The notes under the pieces are model-generated. The model saw nothing but the letters and a program-made list of their open reading frames with translations, ran no database searches and had not been told where the DNA came from. DNA of 58,954 nt, from contig JAIVFJ010000357.1 in assembly GCA_025765615.1 (NCBI GenBank), forward strand, positions 1-58,954. Direction: 5' to 3'. The first letter of the stretch is position 1; every line of letters begins with the position of its first letter. Position numbers and translations under genes: made by a program. The stretch is from Zopfochytrium polystomum. Taxonomy: Eukaryota; Chytridiomycota; Chytridiomycetes; Chytridiales; Chytridiaceae. Of this stretch, positions 12,456 to 26,140 are shown in pieces.

Positions 12456-13659
12456 TCCTTCCCTTTCTTTTTCTCTTCCTTCCCCTACCTGATTGGTTCT
12501 CACATTGAGCTCTGTCTCTGTGATACTGGCAGATGCCATACTGCCGTAAGGCATTCCTTTGTTGAACTGCTGCCTGTTGGTCACCATGTTGGACAGTCAG
12601 GGCTTGATGTGAGACTACACTGAGGTCTCAGTGATAAAGTCTAGGGATTTTATTCGCAAAAACAAGTGTACCTGTCATAAAACTGCAAGGATTGGGACCC
12701 CTATTATTATTCCCAGTTCTTTAGTTTCCAAGGCATTATCAAAGTGTATTTGCAGTAACCTGTCTTTATCATTGGGGGCCTGCTTTTACTACTTTCGTCT
12801 TAACAGTTTCCATTGCGCCAGGGTTTTCTCAACATATTTTCTTTTTTGGTAACTAATGGAGACTGCCCAGTTGCCAAGGGATGGGGTGCCTGGCAGGCTG
12901 TACCCCAAGCCCGCCTAATTTATTATTTATTTTCGGGACTTGTACATACACGCATAGGGCTGGGGGGACTTAGAGCATTTGTGGTGGATGCTCCAAGTCA
13001 GGGGGTTGACTTGTCAATTTTCTCTCTCTCTGGTTTTGGGCCATTTCACTTTTTCCTTTTTTCTTCAATCTGGTTTCTGTCCTTTGGCACCAATACAGAG
13101 TCCCTTCAAATCCCTCTGGCTCACGGAGGTGAGGGTAGTGAGAGGCGGTACACACCCAGGTGAGTACATGGTCCCTTCGGGGGCTCCTCTTAAGGGGCCG
13201 TGGGTGGGGAATGCAGCTGGCCCCACCACCGACTGTGTTACACTGCTGGCTCTGTCACTCACTCCCGGACGCATGGTTGCATGCAACGGCATGATCGACC
13301 GCAAGTCACTCAGGGCGGCTGTGCAAGGCAGCAGGACTGAGAGACAGACGCAAAATTTCTGAAGGGACAGCGGAGTCTGTGGCATCGAATTTTTTCGTGG
13401 TAGGACAAGGTTTGATTGGTGGACCAGAGTGATGCAGTCTTCAGTGAGGACTGTTGCAAAGCAAGGTAGTTGGGACACCGTCTGTCTGCCTGCCCCCTGC
13501 TTCCCAATCTAACACACTCTTTTCATCGGATTGGACCTCTAAACTTCTATTTCTGGATGACTGGGCTGATGCCGTGACTGATCCTTGCTGGTCCCACCAT
13601 TTGACTCCCCAGGCTACCACTCCCATCTTTACAGCTACCGCTGATCTGGACTATTCTGA

Positions 13660-16600
13660 ATCTCTGCATGGGGTTTTCCGCTCCTCTTGCTTACTTTACG
13701 TGCGGCATATGCCAAACAGACACTAACATGGCCACTCCTGTTTGGAAAACGCCTCCTCCTGCTCCTCCTGTTTTTAATATTCAGACTATTATTCTGGATC
13801 ATGGCAATGTTCCCAATCTACCCAATCTGCTGGCACCAGAAAACTATGACATCACCCAGCTCACTGCCGGTGTCATCGATACCTTCGATTGGCTGCAACC
13901 CTGGATGTTCCCCACTCTTATTTGAAAGATCATCAGTGGACCCAGTGAACAACTGCCCCCAGGCACTGCAGCACACTACTATTATGCCCTCTGGATCTTC
14001 CAGCACCACCAGCGGCTCGACCAGTCCCAGATCACCATTTGGAACAACTGTGAGGCCACCTGCTGGCATGCTGCCGCTACCATAGAGTACCTTGCCACTG
14101 CCAAGCCCAAGGATCGGAAGTCCACAAGGACGCCAAAGATTTCGCTGACCGTCAACTCAATGCCTCCAATCAAGGTGTTGGTTCTCGCCATTTTTATGGG
14201 GATAAAGCGTTCACACTCACAATTATGGCCTCACAGCCATTCCCATCCCAGGTCCTCCAAAAAACGTCGCCGAGAATGTAGTCCCAGTACAAGCTCGTCC
14301 AGCTCAAGCTCCTCTGAAGAGGAGCGCCACTCTCAAAAATATAGCTGCTCGGAGTCGAAAAAGTCAAAGAAGTCACGACAACGTAACCCCATCCTCTTCC
14401 TCTTGGGGAGGCCCTGATGGCAGCGACGGTGGTGGTGCTGGTGGTCGTGGTTCTGGTGACTCCTCATTTTTGGCGTTTGTCTCAATTTTATCTTTTCCTG
14501 CCAGATGACTCTCCGCTCCCTGACGCCACCTTGTGGTTTTCTATCATTTTCCTTTGTCTTCTGACTCAGCTTACTTCCTGTCTTCCTTCTATGGCGACAT
14601 TATGTTCTTTGACTCACCAGTCTGACACATCCTCTATCGCTCACCGATCACAAAAGTTTTCCCGACCCCCACTATGGTGGGTAAATAGAATATCTCAATC
14701 TCTACCACTTCTGTGATTCAATGTCTTGCAACTTCCTGCCACAACCCCAGTTGTGTTTCAGAAACTCCCACCTTGGCTCTGGACAAATTAACAACAGACA
14801 CTTGGTGTCTTCCTTTACAGTCCCGTCTCTGACTTTGTGTCTTCTGTCCTCCACCAACCCTTTACGCGTCACTGACTCTTAACGCGTCCCAGGGTGTCCC
14901 CTTGTGTCTCTGTACAGCACGCGCTTCCCCACCTGTGACTCAATACCATGCTGCACGCTACTTTAGTTTCCTTCAGTACACTCCTGCTTTTCTTTCATCC
15001 TAAGTGGTCGTACTCCGCGATATGCGCATCCCTTCTCTCTGCGTGCATACTGATGCGCTCCACAACACCGCAGAGAATCCATATCAGGGGATTTCACCTA
15101 AGCACATGATGAAACAAATTTTCCTCATCACATCTCTGCTTCTTTTCCCACCTGTGACATCAACCACATCGGATGACATCTCATCTGGTGGATACCATGC
15201 AAATTTTCCTTCTTGGTGGTGGCCAGGAGTATATAAACTGGGTTCCCCTCCTGATTTTTCTCATCTTCCTCACACTCTCTCACACATTCAAACTGGCTCC
15301 TTCCTCTTCTGATCGAGAACCCAACTCAAAGTACTTCCTCTACAACAACCGACTCCATTGATACTCTTTCTGGTGCAAGTTCCTTCATTGAGTACGATAG
15401 CCCTGAAGACCTTGCTCTTCAGCACACACTTTTCGAGGTCGACCCTGCCAGGTTCCCCCTTCGCAGCTGCTGTACGACTTCCATCTGGAAAGCCTTTGTA
15501 TTCCATCTCGGAGGAACCTGACGCGACCCTTTTGTCCTTCCTCCTCCTCCATCTGTTACTACGCCCGAGTTCTCTGGCTTCTCCGACTCCACTGGTTCCA
15601 GTTCCTCACCTGTTTCATTCTTGCAGGTGACCCTGATCTTGTTTACACCTTTGACGTTCCCATGGCTGATGAAGAAAAGTCCACTCCTGACGTCAGTGGC
15701 ATGTATGCCGCCGACCTTATCTCTCACCCTGAGGGAGAGGATCCCACTCTGACTACTGCTAAGGAAAACAAAATTCTTTGTTGCCTAGGATATAACAAAT
15801 GCCTCACTGAAGATGTAAATCGCCTTAACACTGAGGTTGCTTCCATCCTCATCGACAGTAAAGGAAAGGGCCCCCCCACTGGTTCCGCCTCTGCTGACTC
15901 TGCAACTAAAGCCATGGCCGCTTAGTTTGCTGATGGCCAGTTTAAGGACACGCTTGAGAATATTGGCAATAACTTCTTTGCTCAATACCCTCTGCACAAT
16001 CAACTCCCACTCCTGAGTGATGATTCAACCACTTCAGTAAAGAAGTACCTCTGCGACTTCATCGCTACCTTCAGCACTTACCATCCTAAGTTTGCCTCGG
16101 ACAATGCTCTTCTCGTTGCTATGATTAAGCCTACCTGCTTTCCAACTCAGCCTATTCTTCCATCAACTCTCTAGTACCCTATCAACCCTGACACTAGCGC
16201 AGTTCAACCATCAACTCCTACTTACACTGCTCCTGCCTCAGATTGGCCACACAGACAGCTATTCACTTCACCCCTTCCAATGGGGCAACCTCGACCCAGC
16301 TACTGCTGCTCTTGCCATTTGCCGAGCCAATGACGAACTTCTTACCCCACTGGATGATGAGTCAGTCAAGAGAGAATTCATTGCATCTTGCCCTCGCCCT
16401 GATATCCAACAGCCTGCCACCCTCGCCAAGTATACCAGATTGGCACCAATAAGCTCTTCTATCAGGACCCCCATGTCACACTCGACTCTATCGCTGAAGT
16501 GATGATGAAAAAATGGCCCAGTGTCATACTACAGTCTAATGTTGCAACTCCTCCTCCTTGTTGCACTGATGGCTGTTGGTTGCCCCTCGTAACAAGGAAT

Positions 16601-19394
16601 CTTTCCTTGCCGCCATCACCACTGCCAATGACCAACTCTTTGAGGAAGATCAACCTGAGGCTGAGGTTTACAACAACAAGCAACAACTGCCCTCTGGTCG
16701 TCGGTATTCTCAAAGCTTCAATAGGGGCCCCCACATGCCTAAGACTCCTCAGCTCTGCAGTCACTGCAAGATTCCTCTCAGCCTTTCACACCCTGATTGA
16801 TACTGCATTCTCATGCAGATGGCTGAACATTACCTTAAGTATGGCTTTCTGCCTTCAATGTTTCCAACTGCTCTAACCCCTGCTTCTGCAGTGGCCTCAA
16901 ACAAGCCAATGACTCTAAGCCCTCTGCTTGAATTATCTTTACCTTTATCTCAACCCATTTATAATTAACCTACATCCTTTTTTACCATGGTCAACTCTCA
17001 ATTGGAGAGCCATGCTTTTCCCCCTTTGACTTTGGTCTTATCACCATCATTTTTAGAATAAATAAAACTCATCCTGTTATCCCCAACTTACACCACTTTT
17101 CCGCCAAATCTCTTCCAAGGTGGCAACCCTGCTGTTATCCTTGATGACTTCAATGAATTTTAATCACAAAGCTTGTTGCTGTTATGCCTCAACCCTTTAC
17201 TCTTATCCTGAAGACCCTGAAGCGACTTCCTGTCAACTTCCCACTCTGCTGAAATATCGGTTACTTTAAGTTCTCCACTGACTTGAACCACTCTGGCATG
17301 ATTCTTCATTTTAATTCTTCTATTTTAACTAAGAATGGGCTTCCACCTCTCCTTTACCCTCAAAAAGATGGTACATGGGTTACTCATTCTCCAATTGTCC
17401 TACCCCAACTTTACCTAAATCTGTTCTACGTGCCATCCAATATGGAGGCGGCACCTACCGCCTGCGCACCAACAATTTTTCTACCACTATTTGTTATCCC
17501 TCTCCAATCATTTTTCACCCAGAACTTAATCCTTTTTTAATGAAGATGTTCTGCTTGATTTAACATTCTTGCAACCACCCCCTCAAAAGCCCAGAGAGAC
17601 TGTTCCTACTTCATTACACCGTGTAAAATGACTAGCACCTTATATGAACCTCTCAAATTGATTCTAGAACTACTTCCAACTCCAGTTCCAATCACAGAAG
17701 TGAGCCTGAATTTGCAACTACAAAAAACGAAATGTTAACTGCACAGCCTGATTTAGAACTCACTGAGCCACCACATGAAGATTACCAGCAATTTCGTGAC
17801 TCTACCGTTGCTAAAGCCTGTGCTTGGCTTGAAGGAACAGTTATTCCCAACTGTCTCATCAACTCTGGTTCTAATCACAATGTCATCACAGTTGACCTCC
17901 TAAACGAAAATTAAGCATACGACCATCGATTACAAACCAAAAACACCCAAAATGAGTAGTGGAATTGGTGGCCATGTCCCAATCATTGGATATACTAAGC
18001 TTCAACTTAATCTCGGCCACTCAAGCCGTGGCTCTGGCAGCCTCTGGTTCTCTGTTGTTCAGAAGTGCCCTTGCCCTATTATCATCGGTACCCCTGCAAT
18101 GCGCAGTTTTAACATTGACATCAAATGCAATACATTGCAGGTTGAACGGACCATCAACACATACCTTGGCTGTCAACTTATGATTAGCCCATTGAAAACC
18201 CATTGGAGTCAGAGAATACCAATCAAAGAAGAAATCTCTGCTCTTATCTCATTGCCACTAAGAATATTACCCTCCTTCCTGGTAGTGATAAGAATGCAGT
18301 CCTCCTGATGTTAGATCAACCACTCGAGTACTGTGATACTCTCGTCCATGCCTCACCCGAAAACAGCCTCACCTACAAAGGAATACTTTTCCCTTCATCG
18401 CTCTTTAACACCAACGACCTTCATGTTTATGAATATGCGAGGGAATTCAAATTGCCCATCTTCATGACAGGAAGTGCCCCAATTTGCATCAAAAGAGGAA
18501 CCAGATTTGCCTCTATTCTTGATCTCCCACCACCACCAGGGAACAAACATGGAGAAGTCACGTTTGACCCTCAGCCGAAGCAAATCATTGATGTTCCTGA
18601 CTCACTCCATGATGACCCTCAAAGCTTGATTGAAATGACTCTCCTTGCTTCAAAACATGATCCTTCAGACACTACATCCTTCCTAGATATCCTCAATAAG
18701 CTCAATAATCCTAATTTTGATGACAACGCATCAGAAGCCACAGTTGGCAACTGCGCTGACCTGTCAGAATTTATATTTAATTCAGAAATTAACAAAACTG
18801 ACTTCTCTCAGTGGGAGGACCTTCTTCAGTCTACCTGAGCTGCTAGAACCCTGACTCTGATGAAGCCTCCACCACATTTTCTGGTGAAACTCTTGCTGAA
18901 CCAGAAGCAGTTTCTCTCAGGCCTCACAATCCTGAGAAAGAAGTTCCAACTGCTCTCCATTCTGAATTAGACCCACAGATGCCAATGAGAAACTCTGCGG
19001 CAGAAGAACGACTTGATTACCTTCCAACTGAAGCAACCATGACCAGTGATGAAATATGGAATAAGATTAAAACCGGTCACATTGTCAAAACCTTTGGAGA
19101 AGAAGGAGAGGAAGCTGTTCAGAAGCTGAAAGCACTCGTTTTTGAGTTCTTTGACATCTTCCGACCTGGTGAAATCACTGGAATTAAGTTGCACCACCTC
19201 ATCGGATTGAGCTTCAACCTGGAGCTAAGATTCCTGCCTCCAATCTGTACCCTGAAGGAATTGGAAGAACTGCAGTTCTACGTGAACGCATCTCTAAGAT
19301 GAAAAATGATAATGTCATTCGAGAGTCTCCATCGCCCTTTGTCGCTCCAGCTTCAACCAATCTCCTGCTGAACTCAGCCTCTTCTTTCGATTAG
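13660..19394 (+). mobile_element. Decayed Ty3/gypsy-like retrotransposon (gag, protease, RT start)
   Basis: The region has short plus-strand frames in gag-protease-RT order with many stops and shifts. Gag-like segments lie at 13668-13925 and 15662-15925. A retropepsin-like segment lies at 17732-18160: the active-site motif reads INSGS where D-S/T-G is expected, and PIIIGTPAM matches the conserved late motif. A Pol linker is open at 18203-18838. RT begins near 19140; across a frameshift near 19200 it reads RIELQPGAKIP and later NDNVIRESPSPFVAP, which matches the start of Ty3/gypsy reverse transcriptase. The element is then cut off at about 19395, before the catalytic part of RT, and no RNase H or integrase follows. 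It is dead. Its LTRs are not clearly defined. Confidence 0.75.
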
Positions 19395-19659
19395 TGTGAG
19401 ACTATACTCACTCCTTTGACCCCCTGGGATCCGGGCCGAGAGTGAAGGAAAGCAAATAATAGGCTAAAACTAACTTTATTGGGCTGTTGTCTAGGGGGTG
19501 TTTCAACCCCCTACTTGCCTAGTCCACAAAGTATCCCTACTGATCTGTCTAACAGGGGCCTCAAACACAAAGAATGAGGAGCACTGATTACTTGCGCTCT
19601 GTTAGTCACCAAAAAGAAAATTTGTTGAGAAACCCCTGGTGCAACAGAAACTGTTAATT

Positions 19660-20414
19660 CAATATCTTGGAACACATACTCAACCAAATATCGCATTTGC
19701 AACAAATTTGCTCTCCCAGTTCCAACTGAAGCCACACTAGTGGCATCGCAATGCACTCTGCTGCCTGCTTTGTTACCTCTGAGGCACCTGGGACTATTGA
19801 TTATTCTACAGGCAAAGCCACAAGCCGCTACAGCTCTTCACAAACATTACCCTTGAAACAGCTGCATATGCTGATGCATCCTATGGGGGCAAACCTGGAG
19901 ACTGCACATCGTGCACTGGATATGTCTTTTTCCTCATGGGCACTGCAGTCTCTTGGGTCTCACATAAACAACATAGCATATCGCTTCCTCCACAGAAGCA
20001 GAATACTAATCACTTTCTGAAGCCTTCCAAGAAGCACAATGGCTCCTAGCTGTATTATCAGAGTTGCAACTCCCTGCACAGCAGCCACTTCCAATCCTCA
20101 AGGACAATCAATCTGCAATCGCACTAGTGCTCAACCCTCTCACACATGCTCGCACAAAACACATTGACATACATGCTCATTTCCTCCAACAAGGTGTAGC
20201 CACTGGAGAGATCACTGTTTGCTACGTACCAACCAGCAACCAGATCGCAGATATTCTCACAAAACCACTCTCAACATCTAAGCACCAGTGACTGATCTCA
20301 CTACTTGGCCTCCGACTCCACTCTGACCTTCGAACACCCTTTCGGTCGAAGCCTCAGACGCTTATGCACACTTTGCATAACAGGTGCAACACCCATGGCC
20401 ATCATGCGGGGGGC
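19660..20414 (+). mobile_element. Decayed Ty1/copia-like 3' pol remnant (RNase H)
   Basis: Translation across several stops and shifts gives the order of the copia RT-RNase H end. QPNIAFATNLLSQF (near 19690) is followed by YADASYGGKPGD and TGYVFFLMGTAVSWVSHKQ (19865-19980). Then come DNQSAIALV (near 20105), RTKHIDIHAHFLQ and finally SNQIADILTKPLS near 20260, the typical copia C-terminus. A G-rich stretch (20408-20413) just before the LTR edge could be the polypurine tract. The left part of the element is missing. Confidence 0.78.
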
Positions 20415-21430
20415 TGTTAGGCGGAACTGACTGGTTAGCAGCAAGAGGCACAAGACATACCTGAACCTATTGTGACTGTCAGTTATCTTTCTCACAATGC
20501 CCATGGGAGAGTGAGCCACCGTGCATATCATCATTATGTATCAATTATTCATAATAGAGTTTTTCTCTTTCTCTCCAAGTTGGGGAGAAGGACCACCCAC
20601 AAGCACACATCTCCACTTCATTCATTCCTTCCACTCACTCACTCAGAGTAGACTGTTTACACATTCATGTGGAGACTTGTCTCTACACGTTTGTCCGTTG
20701 TTATGAATCACCCTATGGAACCTTCTGGAACCTTCTGGAACATTCCTTCCTGAACCTTGTGGGACTTCTTGGAACCTTCTTTGCTTTCCTGACTTGTCTT
20801 GTTGTTGTCATTGGTATCATTGGTATCATTGTATTACCAATTGTTCTTTCTGGAACTTTCTTTCAGTCTTGACAAGGAAGACTCTCAAAGGGTATAAAAG
20901 GGGAATGGGGGACCTGTTCCATCCCTCAAGTGAATATTGTTTCCAATACAATCATCACTCCTCTCTGTTCCTTGTCTGCCTTGCCCTGTCCTGCCATGGT
21001 CCTGACATCCATGGCTGTTATGGCACTCATGAATCAGCAATGACTCATGACAGTTATTGATGGGTATATCTGTGCTTTCAGAGCATATTTAGAGAGTAGT
21101 ATTAACACCAACACCAGGGTATTGGTCCTTAGAACCAGGAGTTCCCCATCATTGATGACTTGCCCTTTCCCCACATATCCACTAGACTATGGGATGAGCC
21201 TTCAGAGATGTAGAGTATCTCATACTGCGACATGCATTGGGACCCAGTCAGCCGCCATTGCACAATACAGCCAGCACTAAATGCAGTTGCAGTGAGCTTG
21301 TCCAAGACGTAAGTGAACAGACTTTAGGTCTGTTTGAGTTCTCCAGGGATAAGACAAGTCTTCAAGATGGGAAGCTCCTGGATATTAGCAGGGCCAGTAC
21401 CCTGGTTACAGCTCATACTCAACAAAAATG
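20415..21430 (+). repeat. 3' LTR of the copia remnant (right edge uncertain)
   Basis: The LTR begins TGTTAGGCGGAACTGACTGG straight after a G-rich tract at the end of the copia pol remnant. A promoter-like TATAAAAG is at 20893-20900. The first ~106 bases recur at 30316-30425, which confirms the left edge. The right edge is not defined; the inverted copy B of the other repeat begins at about 21430. Confidence 0.6.
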
Positions 21431-21439
21431 GTGACCAGG

Positions 21440-21870
21440 GTCAACTCTGTCTTTATTCAAGGAGAGGTAGACCAAGTGGAAAGGATTGGCTGTTATCTAG
21501 GAAGGATCAATGATTTGAGTAGCAGAGTAATGAAGAAATGAGCAGAGAGAGAGGGAGTATTACAGGAAAGGGGAGGGAAAAGGAAGAACAATTGGAAAGG
21601 ATGAATTACACCCTCTGCCAACACCACCCTCCCCACCCAGTGGCTCTCCTGCCTCCAGAGTTCCAAACTTGGGGCCACAGTAGTTGAGGCTTTGAGGCGA
21701 TATGAATGCAGGAACAGTGAATTGAAAGGTCGAAACATGAAGTATAAAGCACAATAAGCGAAAATAAGATGGAATAATAATGAATAAAGGGTGTGCCCCT
21801 CATGCTTAGGCCATTCAGCAAAAATATCGGATGCTCTTTTATAGTGGTGAGGTGTTGGCTTCCGACATTC
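21440..21870 (-). repeat. Dispersed ~400-base repeat, copy B, inverted
   Basis: On the minus strand this matches copy A at 11891-12310. It has the same TATA box (minus strand, forward about 21836-21843), the same GCCTCAAAGCCTCAA block and the same end block ending CCAATCCTTT. The two copies face each other across the retroelement cluster, so they are either two solo LTRs inserted in opposite directions or the edges of a rearrangement. Confidence 0.65.
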
Positions 21871-22586
21871 ATGGGGAACACCTTTGCTGCCTTTGGCTGT
21901 GCGATTGACAGCGTTAACCATATCAGCGATTTATGCTTCGTATGGTTTTCCTTTTTTTTTTTTTTTTTTTTTTTTCTGGTTGGGCCCGCAGACAGTGGGC
22001 TTGGGGAAGTGCTCTTTTTTTTTGTTGCAAACATCGCGTGGCGTTCACGCGATTCGGAGGAGATGTGATCCAGTGAGGGAAAAAAGAAAAGAAAAGAAAA
22101 TTCAGGCCGAAGGAACGGCGGACCCGGCCGACCGCGGAGAGAACGACACAGAGGCAGAGACAGACGAGAGATCCCACATTATATCATGTGATAAACTATC
22201 CGCCGTCTTTCTTTCTTGTCTTTCTTTCTTTCTTTCTGTTTCTTTATCTTTCTGTCTGCGATCAATCTCGGAATTGGCAAATGGAACGATGGCCGCACGC
22301 GATTGGTTGATTCGATTGTCGACGACAACGAGAGCAAGATTTTTATCTTTCCGGCTCTGTCTGGAGGCACCTGCGCCATCTCTCTGTCTCTCTCTCTCGC
22401 TCTCTCTCACTCTGTCTCTCTCTCTCTCTCTGCCTCTCTCTGCCTCCTCCGCGCGCGCGTCGCAACCACCGCCTGCTCGCTCAGGATTAGTGTGTTGTTC
22501 GACCATCCATCCCGCCCGCTGCGAAGCCGGAGCACACCCCTTGTCGCCGCTGCCCCGCTCCCCCTCCACTCTCCACTGCGGTGGCA

Positions 22587-25500
22587 ATGTCGTCTTCGTC
22601 GTCCTCCTATCCCTCTGCATCTTCGCTGACGCCCTCCGCCTCCTCCTTTCACTCGTCGTCCTTGTCGCCGTCTCCGTCCTCGTTTGCTGCCACCCAGTTG
22701 CCTTTCCAGCTTCTCTTGCAACAGCAACAACAGCAACAGCAACAACAACAGCAGCAGCAGCAACAGCAGCAACAGCAACAGCAACATAAAGAACAGCAAC
22801 AGCAACAGCAGCAACGGCAGCAGCAGCAGCCCTCTCTTATTGAGCACGAGTTGTCATTCGATGATATAGACTACTTTTATCACTCAAACCGCTGGGCAGG
22901 ATCGTCCAGGTCACGGAACCAGTTTTCTGCTCCGGCACAACCTCGCATCTCTAGCAGCAACGCCAGCGTTGACTTCTCTCTATCGAACACTCTTGCGCAT
23001 GTGCAAAGCGACCAGCAAACGTTCCATCTCACACAACCGATCCTAGACCATCAGGACGATCCTTTGTTGCGGCAGCAGTTTCACCAACCGTCACTTCACC
23101 AGCACCAACAGAGTTCGCCAATCCAAATACCCCAGTTTACCTTGCCCTTCATCGGCGATCAGCAGAACGAGCCTCCGCAGATCCCCCAGCAATCGCCGAA
23201 GCAACCGCACGAGGCTGAGCGCAGTCATCATCGGCAACAACGGCAGTTCAACCTCCAACAACAGTTGGAACAGCTGGCTCAGCCGCTCGGAATTGCAAGC
23301 CCTGAACTTCAACAAAATAAGCGGCGGGCGCAGCACGAACTGTTTGACGGTGCAACTGGAATGCTGCCGCAAACCACTGATCAGGGGCTGGCGCAGGATA
23401 GCCAACCTCCCGAAAGCAACCTGACCCGCGATGCTTCGTTTACTCCGTCCTTTCTGCAGCAGCTCCATCAGCATCTCCCTCCCTTCCAAGGCTCCAGTAG
23501 TGCCCCAGCTTCTCCTGCTTCTGCGCAACAATCCGGAAATGAACGCGCCAAGAAGCGGATACGATCAACTCAGGCGTGCACGCCGTGCCGCACTAGACGG
23601 CGCCGCTGCTCTGGCACGTTTCCCTGCGATTTCTGCGTCGATCACGGCGTTTCTTGCGGTAAGATCAACTTGTTCAAGATTCTCTAGCTCACTCCAATCC
23701 GTTTGAAACAGTCTACGCTCCAGCCCAGAGACGTGGTCCCAAGGAAAGGCTTCGGCGGCTTGATGAATCTCAACAACGACTATCCACTTTGGAAAACATC
23801 TTTCCATCCTTAATGCCCTCACAAGAGGACTTCCCTCCGCCAGTACCGAAAAGAGATTCGGCTCTGTCGAGGGCGAAGCAAGGTTCACAACACTCTGGGG
23901 GCCGATCAGATGATACACATTCTGGTTGGGCTGGGGATGGAAATGGATTTCCTATCGACGAAGCCACGGCGAGCTCCGCGCTACTGCCAGCTCCAAACGA
24001 TGCAACTCCGAATTCGGAGCCCACAAACTCAGAGGCCAGCAATCTTGCACGTATTTTATCCAACAATGCACCATGGACATCGTCGCAGACGCCATTCTCA
24101 ACACTAAGCTTAAGCTCCCCCAGCGATCTTCAATATCTTCAGCAACTCCTTCTCTCCGTCCATGAGAAACTTTCAAGCGATTTGCATTCTCGTTCAACGG
24201 AATCACCTGTGCAACCAAGCCATCAAGAGTCAAACACTTCAGGAACTCATCTAGGGCTGGGGCAATCACAACCGTCATTCTCGGCAAGTGACTCTGGGAC
24301 ATTAGATGGAAGTCGAGGACATCAAGGCAAAGTAACTGACCGCTCGCTTGGGCCTCCTAACCTACCTGACCTTGTGCTTGGTGAGAATTGTCCCTTTGTT
24401 CGGTTGAGTAGAATTCTAAGGTATTTTGCGGTCCTCCTCTTGCAGTTAAAGTCAATCGCGAAGCCGCCAATCCTTTCGTATATGGGCCGACGCACATTCC
24501 TCCACATATCAACATGCGAAACTATGGTCTTTTTCGACCCGGGGTTATTCAGGTTCCCGGAAACGATCAGAAGCAGAGTCGCACCGGGACCGTCAACCCA
24601 AAGCGCGACACATTGTCTCGTTACCTGCCGTACCCTACGGAATTTATAGATGATTTATTGGTGGTGTACTTCGACATTGTGTACCCATATTTCCCCATGG
24701 TGGACCGTGACAAGCTCCTTGCGGACTGGAGATCGGGCAAAACAAAAGTAAGCGTCCTTTAATTGAAAATCGTGGCAGTTTATCCTAAGTCAACCATGTA
24801 GTCTCAGTCTCGTCTGATGCTGATATCTTCAATGTGCGCGGTCGTCATGCAACAGCCTGGAGGGGCTATACTTGGCAAATGGTCTCACCTGATTGAAAGC
24901 GATCCGGCGAGGGTCGAAGATATGTTTGTCAACCACGCTCGGGTTGTACTCGGGGACTTGTTCGATCTGCATGATGAGCTGGATGTGTACATGGTTCAGG
25001 GCATGATTCATTTGACAATGCTGACGTGTGGCACCAATTGGGTAAGTTCAGGATCTGCCGTGAGTGTGCGCCATTGACCCCTTCTAATTCTCCCAATAGC
25101 TGTATCCTCCTGCCTGCATGTTAGGCCTGGCACACCGAGTCGCTCTAGAAATTGGACTTAATCGCGACCTTTCCAAACTTGCCCATCTTCTCGGAAACCA
25201 CAGGTACTATCAAACAGCCAGACGAACCTGGTACTGCCTCTACTTGCTCGACCGATATATTTGTATGATTGAAGGTCGACCCGTTCTGGTTGTCGACGGT
25301 TCTGGCTATGATGCACCCCTCCCCGAGGCCGGAATACCGGAAAACGATATCCTTGTTCAGCACTTTTGGGTCCTTCGAGTTCTTGGAGATGTTTTGGATA
25401 TATTAAACAGGCGCACTTGGTCGAAGAACCCTGATCCTCGCCTTCAGCGCTTCGGAGTCGACCCTTCAAATCCCCAAAGTCAACCTCCGATTCGCGAACG

Positions 25501-26140
25501 AGCAATCGCCCTTCTTGACGAACTAAAGCACTTGGAAATGCAGCTTACGCCAGTAAATCGCAGTGCAGTATCGTGGGGCCCGGTGGAACATATCCACACC
25601 TGCTTTTTGACTACTCGAATGCTTCTCATCAAGCTTCGCGACAATGATCAGAATGATGGGGCGCACTACATGCCCATATCTTCGTCGGAGTCGCTTCTCT
25701 GTACCGCCTCCCAAGTTGCAGACCTTCTCGATCGCTTGCCGGAGCTTCCGCCCTTCTCTCCTCAGCCAAACCCAGCACCTCACCTATTCACCAGCTCGCC
25801 CTCGTCTCCGTCGTCGTCCCCTTCTGGCTCAAACTCACCACCGCCACGATCGAATCGCGACCACATTGTCTCGACAGCCCCTTGGCTGTTCCCTGGCATC
25901 GACTGGATTGTCTGCGCCGCCACCGGCATCACCCTCGATATTGTTTCTGCCGGTCCCCAGAACCTTGCCCGGCCGGCCGTTGTAGTGCTAGAAAGGCTAT
26001 TCGCTGTGGTAAAGAAGTTGAGACCCGTGAGCAGGTTCTTGCAAAACGCGTGGCCGGCGTTTGAAGAGTGCTGGGGAGGCGTCGCTATTGGTGCGGGAAG
26101 AGACCCGTCGGCTGTGGGAGAGGGGTCGTTGATGGTGTGA
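22587..26140 (+). CDS. Zn2Cys6 transcription factor with fungal-specific regulatory domain
   Basis: Exons 22587-23658, 23712-24380, 24446-24747, 24802-25041 and 25100-26140 give 1107 residues in a closed frame. A Ser-rich N-terminus and a long glutamine tract (about residues 44-80, CAG/CAA at 22718-22830) precede further Gln/Pro-rich sequence typical of activation regions. The binuclear zinc cluster at about 331-358 is C-x2-C-x6-C-x5-C-x2-C-x6-C, preceded by basic residues and followed by YAPAQRRGPKERLRRLDE, the usual linker; an intron splits it after the sixth cysteine. From about 640 to 900 lies the Fungal_trans domain, with YFDIVYPYFPMVD, LAHRVALEIGLNRD and RRTWYCLYLLDRYICMIEGR. Known members bind CGG-type half sites in the nucleus and regulate nutrient use; the targets here are unknown. 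The start is the first ATG of the frame. Confidence 0.92.

Noticed and set aside
14417..14716. Hydrophobic plus-strand frame that looks like a membrane protein
   Set aside because: It lies inside the decayed gypsy-like element, out of frame with its gag, and appears to come from T-rich sequence.
22407..22847. Minus-strand frame with a long leucine run
   Set aside because: It is the reverse reading of the CAG/CAA glutamine tract in the transcription factor gene and has no other protein features.
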